A stretch of 15,536 bases of DNA from Oscillospiraceae bacterium (GCA_902796535.1 CADBPL010000308.1:1-15536); one strand, 5' to 3'; counted from the stretch's first letter, positions 5,753 through 13,281 are shown. Made by a program: numbers and translations. The notes: a model not told the origin generated them from the letters alone.

Positions 5753-7807
5753 ATGGACGGCAACAAAACGCTGCGCCGCCGGGGCAGATTCTGCCTGGGG
5801 CTGATTTTTGCCGTTCTGGCGGTTTTCAGCGCGACCTTTTTTAAAATTCAGATCGTTGACGGCAAGGAATATGTGAAGGCCGGCGAACAGATCAAAGTGA
5901 AAACCGTGAAGGTCGAGGGCGCCCGCGGCGAGATCCTTGACCGCAACGGCAACCCACTGGTGACCAACCGGCAGGGCAGCTCCATTGTGTTCGACCCCGC
6001 GTTCTTCCCGTCCGCGAAGGAGCAGGGCGAGCGGAACGCCGTGATCTATTCGCTCATCATGCTTTTTGAAAACCGGAAAGTGGCGTGGAACGATACGCTG
6101 CCGATCAGGCTGAACAAGGATGGAAAAACCTTCAGCTTTTTGGCTGACCGCGACAAGGACATTGACGACCTGCGCACCAAGATCCTCAACCTCAACCCTT
6201 ACGCCACCGCGCAAAACTGCATGGATGCGCTGCGCGAGCTTTATGAGCTGGAGCGCTTTGATCTGCAAACGGCGCGCAAGCTTGCCTCGGTTTGCTACGG
6301 CATGACGGCGGCGGATTTCAGCGCGGGCAACCTTTACACCTTTGCCGACGACGTGCCCAACGACATGATCTCGCGCATCAAGGAAAACTCCAATTTTTAC
6401 CGCGGCGTCGATGTGGAGATCGTCTCCCGCCGCGTGTATAACGACGGCGCGCTGATGCCGCATATTCTGGGGCGCGTCGGGGTGATCAGCGCGGAGGAAT
6501 ATGAGAAGGCGAAGGAAGACGGAAGCGGCTACCGCATGAATTCCATCATCGGCAAAGACGGTATCGAAAAAGCCATGGAAGACTATCTTCGCGGCACGAT
6601 GGGCGAAAAAAACATTGTGACCGATTCGCAGGGCAACATCACCTCCGGCTATTCCATTGAGCCGACGCAGGGCGACACGGTGGTGCTGACCATTGAAAAA
6701 AACCTGCAGCGCGTGGCCAAGGACGCCCTGTCCGCAGGGCTGGAAGCACTCAAGGAAAGCAGCCTGGTGAAGCCCGCCGGGGCGATCATTATCGAAGACG
6801 TCAACAACGGCGAAATTCTGGCGAGCTATTCTTACCCGAGCTACGATATCAACACCTTCACCGATCAATACGCGGCGCTGGCCAAGGATTCCCGCGCGCC
6901 GCTTTGGAACCGCGTGCTGAAAAGCACGTATTCGCCCGGCTCCACCATGAAGCCCTGCACCGCCATTGCCGCGCTGGAGGAGGGCGTGATCACGACCGAC
7001 ACCTATTTCCGCTGCACACGCCACCACACTTATCTGGATCACACGTTTCAGTGCCTGCAGCCGCACCGCAGCTCCAGCCAGAACGTAGTTTCCGCCATCA
7101 ACGAATCGTGCAACATTTTCTTCTATAACGTGGCCGAGCGGACGAACATAGAAACCATCAACGAATACGCCGGCATTCTGGGGCTCGGCGCCAAAACCGG
7201 CGTGGAGCTGCCGGAAACCGCCGGTATTCTGGACAGCCCGGAATACCGTGAATCCCTCAAGCAGACGTGGCAGCCCGGTTTTACGCTGCAAAACGCCATC
7301 GGCAACGGCGGCAATATGTTCACCCCCGTGCAGCTGGTGAATTACTGCGCCACCATCGCCAACGGCGGCACGCGCTACCGCCCCCATTTTGTCAAGAGCA
7401 TCAAGAGCTACGATTACAGCAAAACCGTGCTGGACAACAAATCCCAGATCGTTTTGCGCACCGGGATCAAAGAAAGCACGCTGACCCCCGTGCAGCAGGG
7501 CATGGCGCTGGTCGGTTCGATTGGTTACTGCTCCAAGGCGTTTAAAAGGCTGCCGGTCAAGGCGGCCGCCAAAACCGGCACCTCGCAGGTCGACCGCAAG
7601 ATCAACGGCCGCACCGTCAGAACCAACAACGGCTTCCTGATCACTTACGCGCCGGCGGACAACCCCCAGATCGCCATTTGCATTGCCGCCGAGGGCGCGG
7701 GCAGCGGTTCCTCGCTGGCGCCCATTGCCGCGAAGGTGTATGACTATTACTTTGACGAAATGAACGATATGGTGCAGCCGCAAAAAGAAAATTCACTTTT
7801 GAAATAA
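5753..7807 (+). CDS. mrdA: Class B penicillin-binding protein, PBP2/MrdA type (684 aa)
   Basis: This is the D,D-transpeptidase that cross-links new peptidoglycan during elongation. One N-terminal membrane anchor (about 12-31) precedes the dimerisation/pedestal domain, which carries RGEILDRNGNPL (59-69). The transpeptidase domain has all three motifs: STMK at 397-400 (nucleophile S397), SCN at 452-454 and KTGT at 607-610. A Cys/His cluster (C421, H424, H425, H430, C434, H438) lies between the first two motifs and may bind zinc. Residues 85-220 form a larger insertion than in short PBP2s. AAAGGAGGAG (about 5738-5746) precedes the ATG. The place right after mreBCD marks it as the elongation enzyme rather than a division (FtsI) or sporulation (SpoVD) paralogue. 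The expected rodA polymerase is not next to it. Confidence 0.92.
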   Translation: MDGNKTLRRRGRFCLGLIFAVLAVFSATFFKIQIVDGKEYVKAGEQIKVKTVKVEGARGEILDRNGNPLVTNRQGSSIVFDPAFFPSAKEQGERNAVIYSLIMLFENRKVAWNDTLPIRLNKDGKTFSFLADRDKDIDDLRTKILNLNPYATAQNCMDALRELYELERFDLQTARKLASVCYGMTAADFSAGNLYTFADDVPNDMISRIKENSNFYRGVDVEIVSRRVYNDGALMPHILGRVGVISAEEYEKAKEDGSGYRMNSIIGKDGIEKAMEDYLRGTMGEKNIVTDSQGNITSGYSIEPTQGDTVVLTIEKNLQRVAKDALSAGLEALKESSLVKPAGAIIIEDVNNGEILASYSYPSYDINTFTDQYAALAKDSRAPLWNRVLKSTYSPGSTMKPCTAIAALEEGVITTDTYFRCTRHHTYLDHTFQCLQPHRSSSQNVVSAINESCNIFFYNVAERTNIETINEYAGILGLGAKTGVELPETAGILDSPEYRESLKQTWQPGFTLQNAIGNGGNMFTPVQLVNYCATIANGGTRYRPHFVKSIKSYDYSKTVLDNKSQIVLRTGIKESTLTPVQQGMALVGSIGYCSKAFKRLPVKAAAKTGTSQVDRKINGRTVRTNNGFLITYAPADNPQIAICIAAEGAGSGSSLAPIAAKVYDYYFDEMNDMVQPQKENSLLK

Positions 7808-7835
7808 GATAAAACAGGAAAGGATAGAGAAAACT

Positions 7836-8954
7836 ATGGAAATGGATCTGATGCAGGCGAAGCTCGCCGTGATCGAAGCAGGTAAAAAACTGGTCGAGAC
7901 CGGCCTGATCGCGCGCACGTGGGGCAACGTCAGCTGCCGCATTAACGACAAGGAGTTTGTGATCACGCCCAGCGGCCGTTCCTATGAAAGCCTGACGCCT
8001 GACGAGATCGTGACGGTGAAGATCGAAGACCTGAGCTATGAGGGCGAAATCAAGCCGTCGAGCGAAAAAGGCGTTCATGCCGCCGCTTACCGCCTGCGCC
8101 CCGAGGTCAATTTTGTGATCCACACCCACCAGGTCAATGCGTCTGTTGTCAGTGCGCTCGGGCAGGATATGCCGGTGGACAGCGCCATGCACGCTTCCGT
8201 GCTGGGCAGCAAGGTTCCGCTGGCGGCCTACGGCCTGCCGGGCACCAAAAAGCTGAAGATGGGCGTTGCCACGGCCATTGAGCAGAACCCCGCAAGCAAG
8301 GCGGTCATTATGGCGCACCACGGCGCGGTCTGCATGGGCGCCGACAGCAACGAGGCGTTCTTTGTGGCGCAGACGCTGGAAGACGCCTGCCACGTTTTCA
8401 TTATTAAAAAACACAACGAACTGAAAAAGATTAAAAAGCCGATCTGTTACAGCTCCGTGCGCAAGGATGACAGGCTCCTGATTTCCGGCGACGACGGCTC
8501 CGATTTTGAAACGCCGGTGAGCAAAGAGCTTGACCGCAGAGATTTCGGCGTTGCCGCGATGCACCGGGATATTTATCTGGCGCGGCCGGAGATCAACGCC
8601 ATTCTCAACGCCGCCACGCCCGACATTCTGGCGGCGCAGGATAAATGCCGCAAGCTCAGGCCCCTGCTGGATGATTTTGCCCAGATCGCGGGCGTCAACG
8701 TGAAAAAAGCGAAAAAAGAAAAGGCGGCCAAAGCGCTCAACGGCCGAAACGCCGTGTTTGTCAAGGGCGGCGGCGTGCTGTGCTGCGGCACGGATATGTA
8801 TGAGGCGAACGCCATACGCATGGTGGTTGAAAAGAACTGCCAGGCCTATCTGGCGGCGTGCAGCTTTGGCGTGACCAATTATATCAACACGCTTGAATCG
8901 TTCCTGATGCGGTTCGTTTATGTGAAGAAGTATTCCAAGCAGAAGAATCAGTAA
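7836..8954 (+). CDS. Class II aldolase/adducin-like protein with degenerate second domain (372 aa)
   Basis: The N-terminal half (about 1-200) is a class II aldolase fold, as in L-fuculose-phosphate or L-ribulose-5-phosphate enzymes, which use zinc to form an enediolate. It keeps WGNVS (29-33), TPSG (44-47), the acid E77 in SSE, the ligands H96 and H98 in IHTH, and H162 before G163. Residues about 237-345 repeat the second part of that fold (HRDIYLARPEINAIL, then AVFVKGGGVLCCG and MYEANAI), but the equivalents of E77, H96, H98 and H162 are V239, N258, A260 and G312. The protein therefore looks like an active domain fused to a pseudo-domain, longer than the usual 200-230 residues. The gene starts 28 nt after PBP2 behind AGGAAAGGAT. 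The substrate is unknown, and I see no sugar-pathway neighbours. Confidence 0.88.
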   Translation: MEMDLMQAKLAVIEAGKKLVETGLIARTWGNVSCRINDKEFVITPSGRSYESLTPDEIVTVKIEDLSYEGEIKPSSEKGVHAAAYRLRPEVNFVIHTHQVNASVVSALGQDMPVDSAMHASVLGSKVPLAAYGLPGTKKLKMGVATAIEQNPASKAVIMAHHGAVCMGADSNEAFFVAQTLEDACHVFIIKKHNELKKIKKPICYSSVRKDDRLLISGDDGSDFETPVSKELDRRDFGVAAMHRDIYLARPEINAILNAATPDILAAQDKCRKLRPLLDDFAQIAGVNVKKAKKEKAAKALNGRNAVFVKGGGVLCCGTDMYEANAIRMVVEKNCQAYLAACSFGVTNYINTLESFLMRFVYVKKYSKQKNQ

Positions 8955-8976
8955 AACCAAAAGGGGAGGCGCTGCC

Positions 8977-10512
8977 GTGTTTGCCGGAGTGAACAGCGTC
9001 GGGTTGTTCGGCGTTGTCGCCTACCCGATGAAAATCGAGGCGGATATTTCCAGAGGAATGCCGAAGTTTGACGTGGTCGGTCTGCCGGACACGGCGGTGA
9101 CCGAATCCCGTGAACGGGTGCGTTCCGCGCTGCGCAACACGGGGCTTGAATTTCCGCTCGGTCACATCACGGTCAATTTAGCGCCTGCCGATAAAAAGAA
9201 AGAGGGGCCGGTTTACGATCTGCCGATCCTGGTCGCGCTGCTTCAGGCGAGCGGCCAGCTCAAAGGCGATTTTTCCGATACGGCGTTTCTGGGCGAGCTT
9301 TCGCTGAACGGCGAAGTGCGCCGGGTCAAGGGCGTTTTGCCCATGGTCATGCAGGCGCGGTATGACGGCCTGAGCCACATCTTTGTGCCGGCGGACAACG
9401 CGGCGGAGGGCTGCGTGGTGCGCGGCATCTCCGTTTATCCCATCCATACGGTCACCGAGCTGCTGCTCCATTTGCGCGGCATCCGGCCGGTGGCGCCCGC
9501 TGACAGCCGCGATTACGATCGGGTGCGCCTTGCGCCCGACGCGCCGGATTTCAGCGATGTGAAGGGGCAGCTTGAGGCGAAATATGCCCTGGAGGTCGCG
9601 GCGGCAGGCGGCCACAATGTGCTCATGATCGGGCCGCCCGGCTCGGGCAAGAGTATGCTTGCCAAGCGTCTGCCCTCCATTCTGCCGGAAATGAGCTTTG
9701 AGGAATCGCTCGAAACCACCAAGCTTTATTCCGTGGCGGGCATTTTGGAAAAAGACGTTTCGCTCATCACCGCGCGCCCGTTCCGCGCGCCGCACCACAC
9801 CAGCTCGGTGGCGGGTCTGGCAGGCGGCGGCAGCGGTGTGCCGCGCCCGGGCGATCTGTCGCTGGCGCACAACGGCGTTTTGTTTTTGGATGAGCTGCCC
9901 GAATTCAGCAAAAAGGCTTTGGAGATTTTACGCCAGCCGCTGGAGGATGGGCATATCAACATCACCCGCGCTTACGGCACGGTGTCTTATGACTGCGCGG
10001 TCATGCTGGTCTGCGCCATGAATCCGTGCCCCTGCGGTTATTACGGGCACCCGACCCGCCGCTGCACCTGTTCGGCGGGTGAGGCGGCGCGCTACGTCAA
10101 CCGCGTGTCCGGCCCGCTGCTGGACCGGCTGGATATCCACATTGAAGTGCCGCCCGTCAACTATGACGAGCTCAGCGGCAGGGCGGCGCAAACCGAGTCT
10201 TCCGCGCAGGTGCGGGAACGCGTCAACCGCGCCCGCCAGCTTCAGCTCGAACGGCTCGAGGGCACGGGCGTGAAATGCAACGCGCAAATGACCCCCAAGC
10301 AGACTCAGCAGTTCTGCGCCATGAGCAATGAGGCGGCCGCTTTGCTGCGCAATGCGTTTGAGCGGCTCGGGCTTTCCGCCCGCGCTTACGACAAAATTCT
10401 GCGCGTGGCGCGCACCGTGGCCGATCTGGACGGCAGCCGCCGCATCGAAGCGCCGCACATTTCCCGCGCCATCGGCTTCCGCAGCCTTGACCGCCGCTTC
10501 TGGGGGCAATGA
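8977..10512 (+). CDS. comM: ComM/YifB-family Mg-chelatase-like AAA+ ATPase (511 aa)
   Basis: ComM is a hexameric DNA helicase that promotes branch migration during natural transformation in Gram-negative bacteria. Its role in clostridia is not settled. The N-terminal Lon-like/ChlI-associated domain (about 1-170) has GMPKFDVVGLPD (27-38) and NLAPADKKKEGP (67-78). The AAA+ core has Walker A GPPGSGKS (219-226), APHHTSSVAGLAGGG (271-285) and Walker B VLFLDE (301-306). Four cysteines (C351, C353, C363, C365) may form a zinc knuckle, and the Mg-chelatase C-terminal helical domain ends at 511. The start is a GTG with GGGGAGG at 8963-8969, and the protein begins MFAGVNSVGLFG as homologues do. It lies 22 nt after the aldolase-like gene. 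Length and motifs are complete. Confidence 0.93.
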   Translation: MFAGVNSVGLFGVVAYPMKIEADISRGMPKFDVVGLPDTAVTESRERVRSALRNTGLEFPLGHITVNLAPADKKKEGPVYDLPILVALLQASGQLKGDFSDTAFLGELSLNGEVRRVKGVLPMVMQARYDGLSHIFVPADNAAEGCVVRGISVYPIHTVTELLLHLRGIRPVAPADSRDYDRVRLAPDAPDFSDVKGQLEAKYALEVAAAGGHNVLMIGPPGSGKSMLAKRLPSILPEMSFEESLETTKLYSVAGILEKDVSLITARPFRAPHHTSSVAGLAGGGSGVPRPGDLSLAHNGVLFLDELPEFSKKALEILRQPLEDGHINITRAYGTVSYDCAVMLVCAMNPCPCGYYGHPTRRCTCSAGEAARYVNRVSGPLLDRLDIHIEVPPVNYDELSGRAAQTESSAQVRERVNRARQLQLERLEGTGVKCNAQMTPKQTQQFCAMSNEAAALLRNAFERLGLSARAYDKILRVARTVADLDGSRRIEAPHISRAIGFRSLDRRFWGQ

Positions 10513-10522
10513 ACAGCATCCA

Positions 10523-10540
10523 TCGGCACTGACGTGCCGA
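10523..10540 (+). other. Small perfect inverted repeat between comM and the downstream lipoprotein
   Basis: TCGGCAC (10523-10529), loop TGAC, GTGCCGA (10534-10540): 7 bp without mismatch, 11 nt after the comM stop. No T-run follows, so it is not a standard terminator. It could be an RNA processing or stability hairpin, or an operator. TATAAC at 10543-10548 resembles a -10 box but lacks a -35. Confidence 0.4.
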
Positions 10541-10579
10541 CAGTATAACAGGATAAGCGAAAAGGGAAGGAGAAGAACC

Positions 10580-11590
10580 ATGAAAAAAGCCATCGCGCTC
10601 GTGCTCTTCGCCGCAACGGTTTTCACCCTGGCGGCGTGCGCAAAAAAAGGAGAGCGCTACAAGGAACCGCCAACCGAGGTCGTGACCTTTGATAACGGCG
10701 AAAGAATTGTTTATGAGATCGTGACCGACGCCAAGGGCGAGCCGGCGACCGACGAAGAGGGTCAAACGGTTTTTCGCCTGTATGACCCGCCTGTTACGCA
10801 AAAGGGCGGCTATCTGGTGACGGACGCGGAGGGCTCCACCATCAAACGCTCCGCCTCCAACAACGAAACCGCTACGGTGAACAGCGATTTCGGCATCGGT
10901 GTGTTGGATGACGAAACTGTTCCGGTAACCAACGCCAACGGGCAGACCGTGCCGCCCCAGACCAACGCCAACGGGCAGACGGTGCCGCCCCAGACCAATG
11001 CCGACGGGCAGACGGTCGCCGCGCAAACCAACGCCGGCAGCATCGGCGGCAGCACCGGGAACGGCGGCGAAACCGGCGCCACCATCCCCGTTGAAAGCGG
11101 AACCACCGCGGGCAGCGGCAATGATAAGGATAAGAAAGACAAGGAGCCGACGACCATTCCCCAGCTGGAGCACGCGTCAACGGTTCCCTACCAGGGGAAG
11201 CTGACGCAGGGCAAGGCGAACAAGCTGCTGAAGATTTTGGACGGCATCGAAAATCCCTTTGAAGAAGACATTGTCGAGAACCGGTATGTCGAGGGGAAGG
11301 AGAGCCTTCGGGTCTACGTCAACAATATTCTGGCGGCGGAACGCGAGATTCAGGCCGACCCCGAAATTTACGCGTTCGTGACCAAGGCCAATCTGGACTA
11401 TTGGAATTATTATCTGACGCAAATGCAGATCAAATACGATGAGTTCGCCGCCATCGTCGGCGCGCAAAAGCCGGGCGAAAAGCCCAGATCCTCCGTTTAC
11501 ACCTCTTACGTTGCGTTCCAGGATGAGTACCGCAAAGAGATCGAGATCTTTTTCAGCATTCAGGAAGCCGCAGAGCAGTATGCCAGGTAA
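10580..11590 (+). CDS. Lipoprotein with 11-residue tandem repeats, function unknown (336 aa)
   Basis: A classical lipobox LAAC puts the lipidated Cys at residue 20, so the protein is a surface lipoprotein. Residues 44-64 (YEIVTDAKGEPATDEEGQ) repeat the module seen in the lipoprotein before mreB, and YLVTDAEGST at 78-87 is a further copy. Three tandem copies of TNANGQTVPPQ lie at 117-149, followed by a Gly/Ser/Thr-rich and Lys/Asp-rich stretch to about 192, which looks like a flexible wall-spanning linker. The last 140 residues are predicted helical and rich in Tyr, Asn and Glu, and I recognise no known domain there. The ATG at 10580 has AAGGAG at 10567-10572. It follows comM by 67 nt and precedes the dehydrogenase by 49 nt. 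Its partner or ligand is unknown. Confidence 0.85.
   Translation: MKKAIALVLFAATVFTLAACAKKGERYKEPPTEVVTFDNGERIVYEIVTDAKGEPATDEEGQTVFRLYDPPVTQKGGYLVTDAEGSTIKRSASNNETATVNSDFGIGVLDDETVPVTNANGQTVPPQTNANGQTVPPQTNADGQTVAAQTNAGSIGGSTGNGGETGATIPVESGTTAGSGNDKDKKDKEPTTIPQLEHASTVPYQGKLTQGKANKLLKILDGIENPFEEDIVENRYVEGKESLRVYVNNILAAEREIQADPEIYAFVTKANLDYWNYYLTQMQIKYDEFAAIVGAQKPGEKPRSSVYTSYVAFQDEYRKEIEIFFSIQEAAEQYAR
10928..11026 (+). repeat. Three 33-bp in-frame tandem repeats encoding TNANGQTVPPQ
   Basis: Copies lie at 10928-10960, 10961-10993 and 10994-11026. The first two differ by one base and encode identical peptides, while the third reads TNADGQTVAAQ. A truncated fourth unit (TNAG) follows. The near-identity of copies 1 and 2 suggests recent duplication or slippage, so copy number may differ among strains. 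Confidence 0.93.
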
Positions 11591-11639
11591 CGGCAGAGCG
11601 GGCGGAACAAATCAGCACACAAAGAAAGGATAATGGATC

Positions 11640-12647
11640 ATGAGAGCTTGTATTTACGGCGCAGGATCGCTCGGCACCGTGCTGGGCGCCTATATCAGCA
11701 AAAACGGCGGGCAGGTCGACCTGATCAACCGCAACAAAGCGCACGTGGAGGCGCTGAAGAAAAACGGCGCGAAGATCGTGGGCACGGTGGAAATGACCGT
11801 GCCGGTCACGGCGCTGACGCCCGATGAAATGCAGGGTCAATACGATTTGATCATTCTGCTGACCAAACAGCTTTACAACGTGGAGGTGCTGCAGGGTCTG
11901 GTGCCGTTCATGGCTGAGGACTGCATCGTCTGCACGCTGCAAAACGGAATGCCGGAGCTTTCGGTGAGCGAGGTCGTGGGCGAAGACAGAACCATGGGCT
12001 GCACGGTGGCGTGGGGCGCGACCATGCTCGAACCGGGCGTGGTGGAGCTGACCAGCGAGCCGGATTCCATGAGCTTCGGCCTTGGCCGCATGAACGGTCA
12101 GAAGGATGACAGGCTTTTTGAAGTGAAGGCGTTTCTGGAGCAGATGTGCCCGGTCGAAATTGAAGAAAACTTTATGGGCGTGCGCTGGTCGAAGCTGCTC
12201 ATCAACGCCGCGTTCAGCGGTATGTCCGCCGTGACCGGCAAAACCTTCGGCGAAGCCGCGCAGGATAAAGCATCCCGCGTTTGCGTGCAGATGCTCATTA
12301 AGGAGTGCATCGACGTGGCGGCCGCCGCCGGCATCAAAATTGAGCCGGTGCAGGGCAAAGATATCGTCAAGCTCCTCGATTTCAAAGGCGGGCTGAAGAA
12401 AAAGCTGTCCTACGCCATCATCCCGCTGGCCATCAAAAAGCACGCGCTGCTCAAAGCGAGTATGCTGCAGGATCTGGAAAAGGGCAAAAAGACCGAGGTC
12501 GATTTCATCAACGGCATTGTGAGCCGGTACGGCAGAAAATACAATGTGCCCACGCCCTATAACGATGAAGTGGTCGCCATCATCCACGGTGTGGAAGAGG
12601 GCAAGCTGACCTGCTGCATGGAAAACGTCAACTATTTTCGCGGATAA
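11640..12647 (+). CDS. Ketopantoate reductase (PanE/ApbA) family oxidoreductase (335 aa)
   Basis: This family reduces 2-dehydropantoate to pantoate with NADPH in pantothenate synthesis, but many paralogues act on other 2-keto acids. The Rossmann nucleotide loop GAGSLG is at 7-12, followed by LLTKQ (73-77) and LQNGMPE (100-106), both typical. K185 in WSKLLINA corresponds to the catalytic Lys, and the C-terminal SMLQDLEKGKKTEVDFINGIV (274-294) carries the family's conserved acid near E286. The protein is about 30 residues longer than Escherichia coli PanE because of a Lys-rich insertion around 240-270. AAAGGA (11625-11630) precedes the ATG. No panB, panC or panD is adjacent, so I leave out the symbol. 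The family call is firm and the substrate is not. Confidence 0.88.
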   Translation: MRACIYGAGSLGTVLGAYISKNGGQVDLINRNKAHVEALKKNGAKIVGTVEMTVPVTALTPDEMQGQYDLIILLTKQLYNVEVLQGLVPFMAEDCIVCTLQNGMPELSVSEVVGEDRTMGCTVAWGATMLEPGVVELTSEPDSMSFGLGRMNGQKDDRLFEVKAFLEQMCPVEIEENFMGVRWSKLLINAAFSGMSAVTGKTFGEAAQDKASRVCVQMLIKECIDVAAAAGIKIEPVQGKDIVKLLDFKGGLKKKLSYAIIPLAIKKHALLKASMLQDLEKGKKTEVDFINGIVSRYGRKYNVPTPYNDEVVAIIHGVEEGKLTCCMENVNYFRG

Positions 12648-12673
12648 AAGCGAAAATTAAAAAAGAAAGGAAA

Positions 12674-12710
12674 GCCGGTTTATTGGAAAACCCGGCAAAA
12701 ACAAAACCAA
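12674..12710 (+). promoter_or_regulatory. Candidate H-type pseudoknot (preQ1-I-like shape) at the queT start
   Basis: GCCGG (12674-12678) pairs with CCGGC (12692-12696). In the 13-nt loop, TTGG (12683-12686) can pair with CCAA (12707-12710) beyond an A-rich tail. An unpaired C (12691) sits just before the 3' arm, where preQ1-I riboswitches hold their ligand-binding C. The second helix would cover both the TTG start (12683) and the first base of the ATG at 12710. The overall layout resembles the small preQ1-I class, and the gene is a QueT transporter, a known target of preQ1 control. The loop bases do not match the consensus closely, the second stem has only 4 bp, and the element overlaps the coding region, so this remains a candidate. 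Confidence 0.3.
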
Positions 12711-13249
12711 TGAAAAAAAGTACATTATTCTTAACGCGCGCAGCGATCATCGCTGCTCTTTACGCCGCCCTGACCTATGCTGCAAGTGTGGTCGGGCTTG
12801 CCTACGGCCCCATTCAGTTCCGCTTTTCCGAAGCGCTGACCGTTTTGGCGTGCTTCACGCCGGCGGCCGTTCCCGGGCTGACGGTGGGCTGCTTCCTTGG
12901 CAATCTGGGCAGCTCGCTTGGCCCCATCGACTGGGTCGTCGGCACTGCGGCCACCCTGCTGGCGGCGCTTTGCACCTATTTCACCCGTAAAATCGGCGGC
13001 AGGCTGGCCTGCCTGTGGGCGCCGCTGTTTTCCACCGTGTTCAATGCTGTTCTGGTCGGGCTGGAGATCGCGTTTTTTGTGCCCGACGGCGGCGGCTGGG
13101 CGGCGTTCGGCACGCTGGCGCTGGAGGTCGGCGTGGGCGAGCTGGCGGTTTGCTGCCTGCTCGGCATTCCGCTCTATTTCCTCATCAACCGCAACGAGGG
13201 GTTGAAAAATGTTTTGACCTCAAAGCAGGGCGGAGAAAAAAACCATTAA
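12683..13249 (+). CDS. queT: QueT-family queuosine-precursor ECF transporter substrate-binding subunit (188 aa)
   Basis: QueT proteins are S-components of energy-coupling-factor transporters thought to import a queuosine precursor used to modify tRNA anticodons. About six hydrophobic segments fill the protein. YGPIQFRFSEALTVLACF (41-58), followed by PGLTVGCFLGNLGSSLGPID (64-83), is the family signature. The chosen start is a TTG with AAGGA (12667-12671) upstream, although the 11-nt spacing is long. An ATG at 12710 would give a 179-residue protein starting MKKSTLF, closer to a usual N-terminus, but it has no ribosome-binding site. The ECF ATPases and T-component are not nearby, as is usual for shared modules. 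It lies 35 nt after the dehydrogenase gene. Confidence 0.9.
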   Translation: MENPAKTKPMKKSTLFLTRAAIIAALYAALTYAASVVGLAYGPIQFRFSEALTVLACFTPAAVPGLTVGCFLGNLGSSLGPIDWVVGTAATLLAALCTYFTRKIGGRLACLWAPLFSTVFNAVLVGLEIAFFVPDGGGWAAFGTLALEVGVGELAVCCLLGIPLYFLINRNEGLKNVLTSKQGGEKNH

Positions 13250-13281
13250 CGCTAAATTGTAAAAATAAAAGCCGGATATCG

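Noticed and set aside
5582..7783. A 733-codon open frame on the minus strand opposite mreD and PBP2
   Set aside because: It mirrors well-recognised genes, has low-complexity Val/Gly/His/Arg composition and no family motif. GC-rich third positions in the true genes remove stops from the opposite strand.
7641..8960. A 439-codon minus-strand open frame opposite the aldolase-like gene
   Set aside because: The plus strand encodes a clear class II aldolase domain there. The antisense product shows no domain.
10928..11026. CRISPR-like spacing of the 33-bp repeats
   Set aside because: The copies are directly adjacent without spacers, stay in frame inside a lipoprotein gene and code for a linker.
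12997..13249. Inverted repeats or a terminator at the end of queT
   Set aside because: No stem followed by a T-run was found between the queT stop and the M23 promoter, so any transcript end there is not intrinsic in form.
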